Origin: CAZKUR01 sp964556005
Lineage (GTDB): Bacteria; Bacteroidota; Ignavibacteria; Ignavibacteriales; Ignavibacteriaceae
DNA: 64,000 nucleotides
Direction: 5' to 3'
Assembly: GCA_964556005.1 (NCBI GenBank)
Contig: CAZKUR010000009.1
Span: forward strand, 1-64,000
Under the pieces are notes generated by a model. The model was not told where the DNA came from. It saw only the letters and a program-made list of their open reading frames with translations, and did no database searches. Shown piece by piece: positions 35,968 to 45,577 of this stretch. A program made the translations under genes and the position numbers. Positions within the stretch are counted from its first letter, which is position 1. Each line of letters begins with the position of its first letter.

Positions 35968-35994
35968 AAATGCAATTTAGGAAGAATTGCATTT
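35968..35994. promoter_or_regulatory. inverted repeat between secA and glnE
   Basis: AAATGCAATT (35968-35977) and AATTGCATTT (35985-35994) are perfect 10-bp arms around a 7-base loop. They lie 55 bases upstream of the secA start and 141 bases before glnE. It may be an operator for either side or a hairpin in the secA leader. No T-tract follows, so it is not a terminator. Confidence 0.5.
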
Positions 35995-36134
35995 GCCGGT
36001 AAATAATGAATAAATTTATCATAATTGAACTTTTACCTGACGGCAGAATAACTTGTTCCGAATAAATTTCATTATAGATGTAATCATTTAAAATTTATAA
36101 TTAGATTAAGGAATAAATTTTCAAAATTATCGAA

Positions 36135-38954
36135 GTGGCTCAGCAAATTTCTTCAAATAAACTTACAGACGATTTTATTAAAAAATTTTCGGGATTTTAT
36201 GCGGGCTATCTCCCTGCCGAAACATTAGATTTTGTAATAAATAAAATTGAAAAAGAAATAACGCATAAATATTTTCCGTTTTCTGCCGAGTCCAACCTTC
36301 TCAGAATTTTTACTGCGACTTACGATAAAACATCCTTCATGAATTACTGCAAAGAATATTCTCATTCAATTGAACTTCTCATTTCAATTGCAGCAAACAG
36401 CAATTATCTTACAGATATACTTGTGAGAGACCCGGAATATTTTTACTGGGTTAGCAATCCGTCGACTTTTAATTCATTTAGTACTGAAATAACTTTTAAA
36501 GAAAATATTAGAAACATTTTGCAATCATTTAAAACATTTAATGCGAAAGCAAACGCTTTAAGAATATTAAGAAGAAAAGAAATTTTAAGAATCGGAATCA
36601 AAGATATTTTTGCTGATGCCGGTCTCCGGGAAATAACAAATGAACTTTCCATTTTAGCAAATGGAATTTCATCTGCATTATTTGAACTTTGTTACGATGA
36701 AATCGTAAAAAAAAATAATTGTCCAAAACCAAAAAACAATTACTGCATTATTTCACTCGGCAAGCTTGGGGGAAATGAATTGAATTACAGTTCCGATATA
36801 GATTTGATGATTTTTTATGATAAAAATTCAAAGCTTCAAAACGGGAAAGAATATTATGAATTGCTGAATGAAACAGTAAAACTTTTCGTGGAAACTTCAT
36901 CTTCGCTTACAAGTTCAGGATACATTTACAGGATCGATTTAAGACTTCGTCCTTACGGAAGAAATTCTCCCCTTGCCGGCTCAATAAATGAATATTTAAA
37001 TTATTACGAAAGCCGCGGTGAAGATTGGGAAAGACAAATGCTGATAAAAGCAGGATTTGCCGGAGGCAGTAAAATTCTTTTTGAAAAATTTATAAATTAC
37101 CTGACTCCTTTTATTTATCCTTCTTCTTTTTCAAGTTCGCCGCTTGAGCAAATCAGAAATCTCAAAAAAAATATAGAAAGAAATTTAACCGACAGGGAAA
37201 ATATTAAGTTGATTCCCGGCGGGATTCGAGATATAGAATTTTCTGTTCAGGCTCTTCAATTGTTGAACGGCGGTAAATTGAAAAAAATTAGAACAAGAAA
37301 TACTCTAAGAGCAATTGAACTATTAAATGAAGAAAACCTATTAAAGGCCAAAGAAGCAGAGATTTTAACAAGTTCATATATTTTCTACAGAAAAATAGAA
37401 CATTACCTCCAGCTTATGAATGATACACAAACACATTCAATTCCAACCGATGATGAATTGCTCGGAAAGCTTAGTTCATATTTAGGATATCGCAGCACAA
37501 AAGTATTCCAGCAAAAAGTAAAGTCAACACGGCAAGATGTTTCTAAAATTTATAATTCTATTTTAGATGTACCGAAATTGCATGGAAAAGATAAACACAT
37601 TCTTAATGAAATTCCTTTTGGAAATATTAACCGGGCTTTGAAGGACATTGAATATTTACGGGAGGGAAAAGGAATTTTAGATCAAAAGCAATTCGATACT
37701 AAATCGATTAACGCATTTCAGAAAATTGAATCGTCACTAATTGCGTACTTAATTTCTTCAGTTAACCCGGATCTGGTATTGCAAAATTTTGTCCGAATAA
37801 TAAGGCAGGCGAATTTCCCATCGATATGGTATAGTGAATTTTCGGATAAAAATTTTTTCTTTTCGTTTTTAAGAATTTGCGAGTTCTCTCAAAAATCGAT
37901 TGATCTTTTTGCGGAAGATAAAGAACTGCGCGAATATTTCCTCTCGAAAAAAGTTTTTGAAAAAATTAACGATAAAAACCTCCGGGACTTATCCGTAAAA
38001 AAATTATCGTTTATTCTTTCCATTCAATTTTCACTTTGTCTGATAGATGCAGAAAAAGTTTCAAAGCTACTTAGTTCATTTTTAAAAACGAGGATTGAAG
38101 AGAAAGTCCGGCAAAATTTAGGCTATGATGAAAATAGTTATTTTATAGCAGGATTGGGAAGTTTTGGGACAAGCGATATGACTTTTGCTTCAGACATTGA
38201 TTTGATCTTTATCATTGATCAGATTGAGAATTATCCCGGTGTACAAAAAGATTTTCAAAATTTGTTGTCAAAATTAAAAGATGAACTTAAACCTTTTGAG
38301 ATCGATTGTCGTTTAAGGCCCGAAGGGAAAAGCAGTATGCTGGCTTGGGATTTTAAAACTTATATTAAATATTTGGAAGAAAGAGCAAGAATCTGGGAAT
38401 TCCAGGCTATGTGCAAAATAAGTTTCATCACCGGCAATAAAAAGTTATTCGGTACGGTACTCAATTGCGTTTTGCAAAAATTAAGAAAAATTAATAAAGT
38501 AAATATCAACAAGGAATTGAATGAAATGAGGGAAAAAATGTATCCTCAACAAATTTCCGGGATGAAAATACCATTCAATTTAAAGAAAAGTCCGGGCGGC
38601 TTAAGCGACCTTGACTTTGCACTTCAATATTTTTATTTAATTCAACCGGATATTTTAAAACAATTTTTTGGAAAAAGTTTTTTATATTTCAAAGAAAAAT
38701 CAAAAAAGATTCCGGTCAAACTTCAAAAGTTTGTTAAAGTAAAGAAAAATTATTTATTCATTAAAAATTTGGAATTAGTTAACCAGGTATTATTCAATTC
38801 AAATTTACCAACATTGCCTTTGAATGAGGAAAAGAAAAAAATGCTAGCTGGATTTTTGGGGTTTCCTAATTATAAAGAACTTGAAAATGAATTGAATAAA
38901 GTCCTAAATTCAAATCGTTCATTTTATCAAAATGTTGCTGCAGGGAAAAATTGA
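36135..38954 (+). CDS. glnE: bifunctional glutamine synthetase adenylyltransferase/deadenylase
   Basis: 939 aa, close to E. coli GlnE (946). Two nucleotidyltransferase domains with their metal-binding motifs are visible: GKLGGNELNYSSDIDLMIFYD (about 210-230) and GSFGTSDMTFASDIDLIFIID (about 674-694), each with GlnD/PII-type helical domains between. It adds or removes AMP on glutamine synthetase in response to P-II, whose gene is near by. The chosen start is GTG at 36135. The following gene overlaps by four bases. Confidence 0.94.
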   Translation: MAQQISSNKLTDDFIKKFSGFYAGYLPAETLDFVINKIEKEITHKYFPFSAESNLLRIFTATYDKTSFMNYCKEYSHSIELLISIAANSNYLTDILVRDPEYFYWVSNPSTFNSFSTEITFKENIRNILQSFKTFNAKANALRILRRKEILRIGIKDIFADAGLREITNELSILANGISSALFELCYDEIVKKNNCPKPKNNYCIISLGKLGGNELNYSSDIDLMIFYDKNSKLQNGKEYYELLNETVKLFVETSSSLTSSGYIYRIDLRLRPYGRNSPLAGSINEYLNYYESRGEDWERQMLIKAGFAGGSKILFEKFINYLTPFIYPSSFSSSPLEQIRNLKKNIERNLTDRENIKLIPGGIRDIEFSVQALQLLNGGKLKKIRTRNTLRAIELLNEENLLKAKEAEILTSSYIFYRKIEHYLQLMNDTQTHSIPTDDELLGKLSSYLGYRSTKVFQQKVKSTRQDVSKIYNSILDVPKLHGKDKHILNEIPFGNINRALKDIEYLREGKGILDQKQFDTKSINAFQKIESSLIAYLISSVNPDLVLQNFVRIIRQANFPSIWYSEFSDKNFFFSFLRICEFSQKSIDLFAEDKELREYFLSKKVFEKINDKNLRDLSVKKLSFILSIQFSLCLIDAEKVSKLLSSFLKTRIEEKVRQNLGYDENSYFIAGLGSFGTSDMTFASDIDLIFIIDQIENYPGVQKDFQNLLSKLKDELKPFEIDCRLRPEGKSSMLAWDFKTYIKYLEERARIWEFQAMCKISFITGNKKLFGTVLNCVLQKLRKINKVNINKELNEMREKMYPQQISGMKIPFNLKKSPGGLSDLDFALQYFYLIQPDILKQFFGKSFLYFKEKSKKIPVKLQKFVKVKKNYLFIKNLELVNQVLFNSNLPTLPLNEEKKKMLAGFLGFPNYKELENELNKVLNSNRSFYQNVAAGKN

Positions 38955-40909
38955 AATTCATTAAAAAGTATTTTGCTGTTCTAACGGGGTTATTCGTATT
39001 TTTAATTTATTTAACAACTTTAGCTCCATCGGTTGTCGAAATCGATTCGGGAGAATTAACAACGGTTCAAGCATTACTTGGAATTGCACACCCGACAGGC
39101 TACCCGCTGTTTACTATGATAGGCCATTTATTTTCGCTTATCCCTTTTCCCTTTTCAAAAGTATTTCAGCTTAATCTTCTTACGGCAATATGGTGCTCAT
39201 TAGCTGTTGGAGTGTTCGTTTATACGGCAAAATTCATTCTGGATAATATCCACGAATTTAAAGTTGATAAACCGGTAAAAAAAACCATCGCCCCTAAAAA
39301 GAAAGGCAAAAAAGAAAAATCGCTCCCAAATGTAAGTAAGGTTTTAAAAAATGAGATAACCGAATCAAAAAGATTTTTCGCTCCTGTTTTAGGCGGTTTA
39401 ATTTTAGCTTTCAGCAGAACTTTTTGGTTTCAGAGTACTTCAGTTGAAGTTTACTCGCTCCAATTGTTTCTGTTTACCTTGATAATTTTTTCTCTTGTGC
39501 GTGCTTTTATCAGCAAGGAGAAAACTTTTAAGTTGAGTTTAAAAAATCCATGGATAGTATTTGCAATTTTTCTTGCATTGGGTTTTTCAAACCACATGAC
39601 CACGCTCTTAATTCTCCCTGCTGCTGCTTATTTATTTTTCCTGAAGTTTGGGTTCAATAAAGAAAGTTTTATAAAAATCGGGTTGATGCTGATATTCTTC
39701 ATCCCGCTTTTGATAATTATGTATTCGTATTTGCCAATCAGGGCTGCACAAAATCCTCCGTTAAATTGGGGCAACCCAACGGACCTTGCGAAAATTTACC
39801 GGCACGTGAGCGGCAAGCAGTACCAAGTTTGGCTGTTCACTTCTATTACGGCAGCAAAAAAACAGTTGATTTATTTTATAAATAATCTCCCGAATGAATT
39901 CTCAATCGGTTTGTTCATTGCTTTGATAGGATTATTTTTTTCGTATAAAATAGGTAAAAGAATTTTTGTTTTCCTCTTAATTTTATTTTTATTCACAGTG
40001 TTATATTCCATCAACTATGAAATTCATGATATCGATTCATATTTTCTTTTAGCTTATATAGCACTAGGATTTTTTTCCGTTTTCGGAATAGTCTATATTC
40101 TTAACACGTTAAAGCTGAATAAATATTCATACCTTCTTTCTACAAGTTTGATACTGATTTTTATTGTTGTCCAGGTTTATTCAAATTACAGTGAAGTAAA
40201 CCAGAGTGATACATATATTTTTAAAGACTATACAAAAGGGTTAATCGGCAGTACAAATAAAAATTCACTAATTTTAAGTTATCAATGGGATTACTTTGTT
40301 TCGGCCTCTTATTATTTCCAGTATGTCGAAAATTACAGGCGTGATGTAACCATAGTCGATAAAGAATTGCTGAGAAGATCATGGTATTATCATCAAATTC
40401 AAACCGATCATCCGCATGTGCTCGACAGCCTTCATACAGAAGTTAATCTTTTTCTCGATGCATTAAAGCCGTTTGAAAGCGGCGGTAATTTCGATTCACA
40501 ATTGCTTGAACGCCTTTACCAGGGAATTATGACTGGGTTGGTTGAGACTAATATTCATACAAAAGATGTTTATATCGGGCCTGAACTTTTCGAGAATGAA
40601 ATGCAGAAAGGGCAATTTCGATTGCCTGCCGGATATACTTTAGTCCCGGAATTATTTTTATTCAAGGTTGCAAAAGGTAATGCATATGTTCCCGCTCCCG
40701 ATCCTAATTTTAAATTAAGGTTACCTGAAGATCAAAATGATTACTCTAGGTTTATTGAAAATACGGTTGGTTCAATGCTTGCAAGAAGAGCTTTATACGA
40801 AATGCATTACGATAAAGTGGAAAGGGCAAGGATTTATATAAATAAAATCAAACAGGATTTCCCGGATTACAGAATACCGGAATCTTTACTGAATGTAATA
40901 GAGAAATAA
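38951..40909 (+). CDS. DUF2723 family membrane protein
   Basis: 652 aa with about ten membrane spans and a soluble C-terminal part. The signature LTTLAPSVVEIDSGELTTVQALLGIAHPTGYPLFTMIGHLF is that of DUF2723, which resembles the N-terminus of protein O-mannosyltransferases (GT39-like), and the FWFQSTSVEVYSLQLF block follows. A Lys-rich cytoplasmic loop lies at about 105-125. It probably transfers sugars at the membrane, but the family is not well characterised. The TTG start overlaps the glnE stop. Confidence 0.85.
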   Translation: MKFIKKYFAVLTGLFVFLIYLTTLAPSVVEIDSGELTTVQALLGIAHPTGYPLFTMIGHLFSLIPFPFSKVFQLNLLTAIWCSLAVGVFVYTAKFILDNIHEFKVDKPVKKTIAPKKKGKKEKSLPNVSKVLKNEITESKRFFAPVLGGLILAFSRTFWFQSTSVEVYSLQLFLFTLIIFSLVRAFISKEKTFKLSLKNPWIVFAIFLALGFSNHMTTLLILPAAAYLFFLKFGFNKESFIKIGLMLIFFIPLLIIMYSYLPIRAAQNPPLNWGNPTDLAKIYRHVSGKQYQVWLFTSITAAKKQLIYFINNLPNEFSIGLFIALIGLFFSYKIGKRIFVFLLILFLFTVLYSINYEIHDIDSYFLLAYIALGFFSVFGIVYILNTLKLNKYSYLLSTSLILIFIVVQVYSNYSEVNQSDTYIFKDYTKGLIGSTNKNSLILSYQWDYFVSASYYFQYVENYRRDVTIVDKELLRRSWYYHQIQTDHPHVLDSLHTEVNLFLDALKPFESGGNFDSQLLERLYQGIMTGLVETNIHTKDVYIGPELFENEMQKGQFRLPAGYTLVPELFLFKVAKGNAYVPAPDPNFKLRLPEDQNDYSRFIENTVGSMLARRALYEMHYDKVERARIYINKIKQDFPDYRIPESLLNVIEK

Positions 40910-40962
40910 AAAAATCTTAATCGATGATTTTCAAAAATTAGAGATGTTTCAGAATGTAATCT

Positions 40963-40999
40963 ATGGATCGCGGATAAAACGGATTACGCAGATTTTTAT
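40963..40999. repeat. dispersed intergenic repeat, copy 3
   Basis: ATGGATCGCGGATAAAACGG followed by ATTACGCAGATTTTTATA is the third copy of the repeat seen at 7290-7326 and 7431-7459: CGCGGA and CGGATTA and CAGATTT words. It lies in the 255-base spacer between the DUF2723 gene and the convergent DUF4837 gene. The rest of the spacer is AT-rich and without features. Confidence 0.5.
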
Positions 41000-41164
41000 A
41001 AATAGAAAAAACTTTTTATTACTCTCACGTTATACATCTATTTTTCACATAAGCAATCAGGAAACGTTCTGTCCTTCAAACATACATTTCTTTAATGACA
41101 TTTTTGCTTATCTAACTAAAACAAAGTAAATATCATTTTAAATAGCACTTCAGAACTGCTGTTT

Positions 41165-42250
41165 CTATTTCGCTTCGTCAATCAAATCTTCAATTCTATC
41201 TTTGCTCAATTGAGCTTTTGTTAAAAAGGATTGAAGCGTTACGTCCATCTGTTGAATTAGGTTTCTTTTATAATATTTCGGAGCGTACAAAGAACCATCG
41301 AGCATATAAACCCTTTTAGTTTTGGGATCGTAGAATGTATAATTGACAAAAGGCCCGCCCATTCCTTTTGTATTTAATTCCCAAAGCCCTTGAGTTAGGA
41401 TTGCATATCGGCCGTTAAAATTGACTTCGCTTGTCATAAAATAGTCTTTGGCAATAATAACGAAAGAACTGTCATCGGTAGTTCTGTAAAATTTCTTCGT
41501 CATTCTATTTCGTATCGCTCTAATTGAATCGGCATTTAAATAAGCCGGGGATGCATTATTTATCCAATGTACAAAAATCCATCGTTCCATATCGCTGTTA
41601 GGCGCTCTTCTAAACCAGACAAAATTATTTTTAGGATTATCGACTGCCACAACAAAATCTGCCTGTACGTAAATTATCCAGCCGTATTCCTTTAATAATT
41701 TTCCTTCAATTTTTTCATTCTCAAACCGCGGAGTATAAAGAGTTTCCTTAAGCCTGTTATCCGACGCTTTTTGAAATGAATAGAGAAGATTATCTTTTTC
41801 CCTGAATATTTTAAACTCCAGCGATTCGAGATTTTCTGCAGTTAAAATCATAACAAGCTGATGATTGGCCCATAAGTTTTTTCTTTGAATAATAAAATCC
41901 GGAACAGTTTTTATCTTCTGCAGCAGGGAAGAATCGACTACTGACTTTATGTATTTCGAAACAGCCGAGTTTGAATTGAGCGGTGCAAGTAAAATAATAC
42001 TCTTATATAATTTAAATTTTTCAAGCTGAGCTAACGTTATTCGTTTTAAATTGAATAATTCTTCAGGCTGAGGAGTATAAATTATTTTTTCAAATGCAGA
42101 ATCAAGGGCAGTCTGCAGATAATTATAATCGTTTGAATCGGCAACTACAACAATCTGGTTTTCCGGCCCGTAAGCCTCCTGTTTAACGCCGCATGAATTT
42201 AAAACTAAGGAGAGAGCTAATATCGTTATAAAAAAAGAAATCTTTTTCAT
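41165..42250 (-). CDS. DUF4837 family lipoprotein
   Basis: 361 aa from the start used here. Lipoprotein signal peptide MKKISFFITILALSLVLNS-Cys; the mature protein has GPENQIVVVADSNDYNYLQTAL early and GGPFVNYTFYDPKTKRVYMLDGSLYAPKYYKRNLIQQMD late, both typical of DUF4837 from Bacteroidota. Function unknown. A GAGG ribosome binding site lies five bases before the ATG at 42250 (an ATG three bases earlier is also possible). A longer in-frame reading to 42316 overlaps the preceding gene and is not credible. Confidence 0.82.
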   Translation of the reverse strand: MKKISFFITILALSLVLNSCGVKQEAYGPENQIVVVADSNDYNYLQTALDSAFEKIIYTPQPEELFNLKRITLAQLEKFKLYKSIILLAPLNSNSAVSKYIKSVVDSSLLQKIKTVPDFIIQRKNLWANHQLVMILTAENLESLEFKIFREKDNLLYSFQKASDNRLKETLYTPRFENEKIEGKLLKEYGWIIYVQADFVVAVDNPKNNFVWFRRAPNSDMERWIFVHWINNASPAYLNADSIRAIRNRMTKKFYRTTDDSSFVIIAKDYFMTSEVNFNGRYAILTQGLWELNTKGMGGPFVNYTFYDPKTKRVYMLDGSLYAPKYYKRNLIQQMDVTLQSFLTKAQLSKDRIEDLIDEAK

Positions 42251-42252
42251 CA

Positions 42253-42921
42253 TCACCTCGGAACGTTGGATAATATTAATGATACACCGGGTAATAGAAT
42301 TGAATACAGGGCCCACATTGTCAGCCCGGTTGTTATGGGAATCGATAAATTATCATCGGCTAATCCGAATGAAATATTTTCTGCAATTGCACCCACAGCA
42401 GCGCCAATTATCCCGATAATATATTCAGTGAAAGAATAGTCTATTTTAGGTGTAAATAAAACCACTATCGTTGCACTTAAAAAAAAAGCCAAAGTTCCTT
42501 CAAGGCTTTTAAATAAAAACTTATGTTTGCCGTACCTCCTTCCGATAAGAGCAGCCATTGAATCGCTTACAATTAATATTGCAAAACAAGTGATGAAAAT
42601 AACCTTCGGAAAGATAATAACGCTAATCAAAGCGGATAATAACACATAAGTTGCCCCGTTAAGAGTTTTCTTTTTAGTATTTATTTCATGTTTTCTTAAA
42701 AGGAATCCGAAAAACTTATAAAAATATTTTCCGAATGAAGGAGAAAAATATCTTGTTATATCAATTACCAAGGCTAAAAAGGTAAGAATTCCGAGGATAA
42801 TAACTGCAGTCGATTGGGGGATAAAGTAATAAACTGCCGGGATTGAAAGAGAGAAGAGATGAATTAATTTTCTGACTAATTCATCTCTATAATTAATTGT
42901 TCCATTATCAGTTGGAATCAT
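42253..42921 (-). CDS. diacylglycerol/polyprenol kinase-like (CTP-type lipid kinase) membrane protein
   Basis: 222 aa with about six membrane spans. LIVSDSMAALIGRRYGKHKFLFKSLEGTLAFF is the signature of the SEC59/VTE5/DGK1-like lipid kinase family (dolichol or phytol kinase type, CTP-using), with EELVRKLIHLF-like NYRDELVRKLIHLF at the start. It may phosphorylate a polyprenol or diacylglycerol. The substrate is unknown. It overlaps ftsH by 14 bases and runs into the DUF4837 gene. Confidence 0.82.
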   Translation of the reverse strand: MIPTDNGTINYRDELVRKLIHLFSLSIPAVYYFIPQSTAVIILGILTFLALVIDITRYFSPSFGKYFYKFFGFLLRKHEINTKKKTLNGATYVLLSALISVIIFPKVIFITCFAILIVSDSMAALIGRRYGKHKFLFKSLEGTLAFFLSATIVVLFTPKIDYSFTEYIIGIIGAAVGAIAENISFGLADDNLSIPITTGLTMWALYSILLPGVSLILSNVPR

Positions 42922-44968
42922 CTTTAGGTGCGGATTCCTTAAGTTTTCTTTGCTCCAATAATTTTTTTACATGTTCAGGCATTTCTTTTTCACTATCTTT
43001 ACCGTCGACACCGTTTTTCTTAACAGGCGGTAACTCTTCACCATTGATGATTTTATCTATTTCGGATGAATCGAGGATTTCTCTCTCAAGCAGTTCAACA
43101 GCAAGCTTGTGCAGTGCTTCAAGATTGTCGGCAAGAATTTTTTCGGCCCTGACTTCGGCATCGTTAACAATTCTTCTTACTTCGTCGTCAATTTCTATTG
43201 CAACTTTTTCACTATAGTCTCTATGCTTTTGGATTTCGCGTCCCAAAAAAATTTCTTCTTCTTTTGCACCGTAGCTTAAAGGACCAAGCTTATCGCTCAT
43301 TCCCCATTCGCAAACCATTTTTCTTGCTATGCCGGTTGCTTTTTCGATATCATTGCCTGCACCGGTTGTATAATGGTTGAATACCAATTTTTCAGCCGCT
43401 CTGCCTCCGAGAGCATAAGTAATAATGGCCTCAAGATATTCTCTTGAGTATGTATGTTTTTCATCGATTGGCAAATAGCTGGTTACACCTAATGCTCTTC
43501 CGCGTGGTATAATAGTAACTTTATGAACCGGATCTGCTTCGGGAAGCATTCTCGCAACAAGCACATGACCGATTTCATGATAAGCGGTTGTTTTCTTTTC
43601 TTCTTCCGAAATGATGAGGCTTTTTCTTTCCATTCCCATCATTACTTTATCTTTCGCCTCTTCAAAATCAACCATCTGAACTTTTTTCTTATTCTTTCTT
43701 GCGGCAAGCAAAGCAGCTTCGTTAACAAGATTTGCAAGTTCAGCACCGGCTAATCCAGGAGTTCCTTTGGCGACAACGTCTAATTTTACATCGATGTCCA
43801 ACGGAATTATCCTCGTATGAACTTTCAATATTCCTTCTCTTCCTTTTACATCGGGGCGATCGACAACTACCTGCCGGTCAAATCTTCCCGGCCTTAACAA
43901 TGCAGGATCGAGAACATCCGGACGGTTTGTAGCTGCAATAATAATAACACCCGTATTCTGCTCAAATCCATCCATTTCAACCAACAACTGATTTAATGTT
44001 TGTTCACGCTCATCATGCCCGCCGCCAAGGCCAGCACCTCTATGTCTTCCAACGGCATCAATTTCATCAATAAAAATTATGCACGGCGCATTCTTTTTCC
44101 CTTGTTCAAATAGATCCCTTACTCTGCTTGCACCTACACCGACAAACATTTCAACAAAATCGGCACCGCTTATTGAAAAGAATGGAACGCCGGCTTCACC
44201 TGCTACTGCTCTTGCCAATAAAGTTTTACCGGTTCCGGGTGGGCCTAAAAGCAATACACCTTTTGGAATTTTTCCGCCTAACTTCTGAAATTTAGTCGGC
44301 TCTTTTAAAAATTCAATTGTTTCCTGTAACTCGAGTTTTGCCTCATCGGCGCCGGCTACATCGTTAAAAGTTATTCGTTGTGCAGATTGGGTGATAAGCT
44401 TAGCTTTGCTTTTGCCGAATGAAAATATTCCTCTTGTTCCTCCGCCTGTGCCCTGCATCCGTCTTATAATAATAAATCCCCAACCGATAATTAATACCCA
44501 TGGCAAAATTCCAATTAAGATATTCAGCCATTCATTCGATTGTTTTTCGAAAGTATAATTTATATCTTTTTCTTTCCACAAGGTTTCCTGTTCTTTTATT
44601 ACAGGTTCAGGAAGATATACGGAAATATTTTTAACATCTTTTTTACCGCCGATGTTCATACTTTTATTCAGCTCAGCTTTGAAATAATAATCATTAACAT
44701 CGGTTTTTGTAATTGTCGCTTTATGTATATCACCGCCTTCCAGCAGACTTTCATATTGATTGTAAGTTATATCAACATAATCCGTATTGTTGGATCTAAA
44801 TACCTGCATAACAATTACTGCCGCAACTATTACAGCACCCCAGCCAAAAACAAGCCTTATTATTTTTGACCAATCAAAATTATCGTTTGGCCCGTTGGAA
44901 CCGCCGGAAAATTTGGACGGTTTATTGGATGGGGGTTTATTAGGTTGATTAGAGTTATTATCAGCCAT
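42908..44968 (-). CDS. ftsH: ATP-dependent zinc metalloprotease FtsH
   Basis: 686 aa from the ATG at 44968. A hydrophilic Asn/Pro-rich N-terminus is followed by two membrane spans around a periplasmic domain, the AAA domain (Walker A GPPGTGKTLLARAVAGEAG, Walker B IIFIDEIDAVG, SRH region FDRQVVVDRPD) and the zinc site HEIGH. It degrades membrane and cytoplasmic substrates. A TTG at 45007 directly after the hpt stop could add 13 residues with GAGG upstream. The order tilS-hpt-ftsH is conserved across many bacteria. Confidence 0.96.
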   Translation of the reverse strand: MADNNSNQPNKPPSNKPSKFSGGSNGPNDNFDWSKIIRLVFGWGAVIVAAVIVMQVFRSNNTDYVDITYNQYESLLEGGDIHKATITKTDVNDYYFKAELNKSMNIGGKKDVKNISVYLPEPVIKEQETLWKEKDINYTFEKQSNEWLNILIGILPWVLIIGWGFIIIRRMQGTGGGTRGIFSFGKSKAKLITQSAQRITFNDVAGADEAKLELQETIEFLKEPTKFQKLGGKIPKGVLLLGPPGTGKTLLARAVAGEAGVPFFSISGADFVEMFVGVGASRVRDLFEQGKKNAPCIIFIDEIDAVGRHRGAGLGGGHDEREQTLNQLLVEMDGFEQNTGVIIIAATNRPDVLDPALLRPGRFDRQVVVDRPDVKGREGILKVHTRIIPLDIDVKLDVVAKGTPGLAGAELANLVNEAALLAARKNKKKVQMVDFEEAKDKVMMGMERKSLIISEEEKKTTAYHEIGHVLVARMLPEADPVHKVTIIPRGRALGVTSYLPIDEKHTYSREYLEAIITYALGGRAAEKLVFNHYTTGAGNDIEKATGIARKMVCEWGMSDKLGPLSYGAKEEEIFLGREIQKHRDYSEKVAIEIDDEVRRIVNDAEVRAEKILADNLEALHKLAVELLEREILDSSEIDKIINGEELPPVKKNGVDGKDSEKEMPEHVKKLLEQRKLKESAPKDDSN

Positions 44969-45007
44969 ACTTAATTTTATAATATTAATAAATGTCTTCA
45001 TCAGCAA

Positions 45008-45577
45008 TTATTGTTCCTCACTTAATACGTAAATATTAGTCAAATTTCTATATTTTTGTGCGTAATCCAATCCATATCCTATCACAAATTTACTGGGAAT
45101 TTCAAAACCAATATAATCAATTTTTACATTATATTTAAGACTATTTGGCTTAAATAGCAAGGTGATTACCTTCATACTTGAAGGTTTCGACTTCTGAAAC
45201 ATCCCTTCGATAAATTTAATTGAGAGGCCGGAATCTACAATATCTTCGACAATTATGATGTGCCGGTCATTCACGTCGCAGTTTAACTCTTTAAGTAAGG
45301 TGACATTGCCGGAAGATAATTTTTCATCGCCGTAGCTCGACAACTTGAAAAAATCTATTTCACAGTCAATTGTAATATTCTTCAACAGATCGGACAGAAA
45401 CATAAACGAACCGTTTAGAACTCCGATAAATATCGGAGCTTTTCCTTTATATTCCTCTGTAATTTGTTTTCCCAACTCTTTAATTCTATTTTGAATTACT
45501 TCCTCAGTCAACAAGGGAACGAATACATCATTTCCTATTTTAATTTCCCCTTTGTCAGCTTTTTTTATCTGATCCAT
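45008..45577 (-). CDS. hpt: hypoxanthine phosphoribosyltransferase
   Basis: 189 aa. The PRPP-binding motif IIIVEDIVDSGLSIKFI and the early IFIGVLNGSFMFLSDLL, plus SYGDEKLSSGNVTLL, are typical. It salvages hypoxanthine/guanine with PRPP to IMP/GMP. It overlaps the end of tilS by 13 bases and precedes ftsH, as in Bacillus. Confidence 0.94.
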   Translation of the reverse strand: MDQIKKADKGEIKIGNDVFVPLLTEEVIQNRIKELGKQITEEYKGKAPIFIGVLNGSFMFLSDLLKNITIDCEIDFFKLSSYGDEKLSSGNVTLLKELNCDVNDRHIIIVEDIVDSGLSIKFIEGMFQKSKPSSMKVITLLFKPNSLKYNVKIDYIGFEIPSKFVIGYGLDYAQKYRNLTNIYVLSEEQ

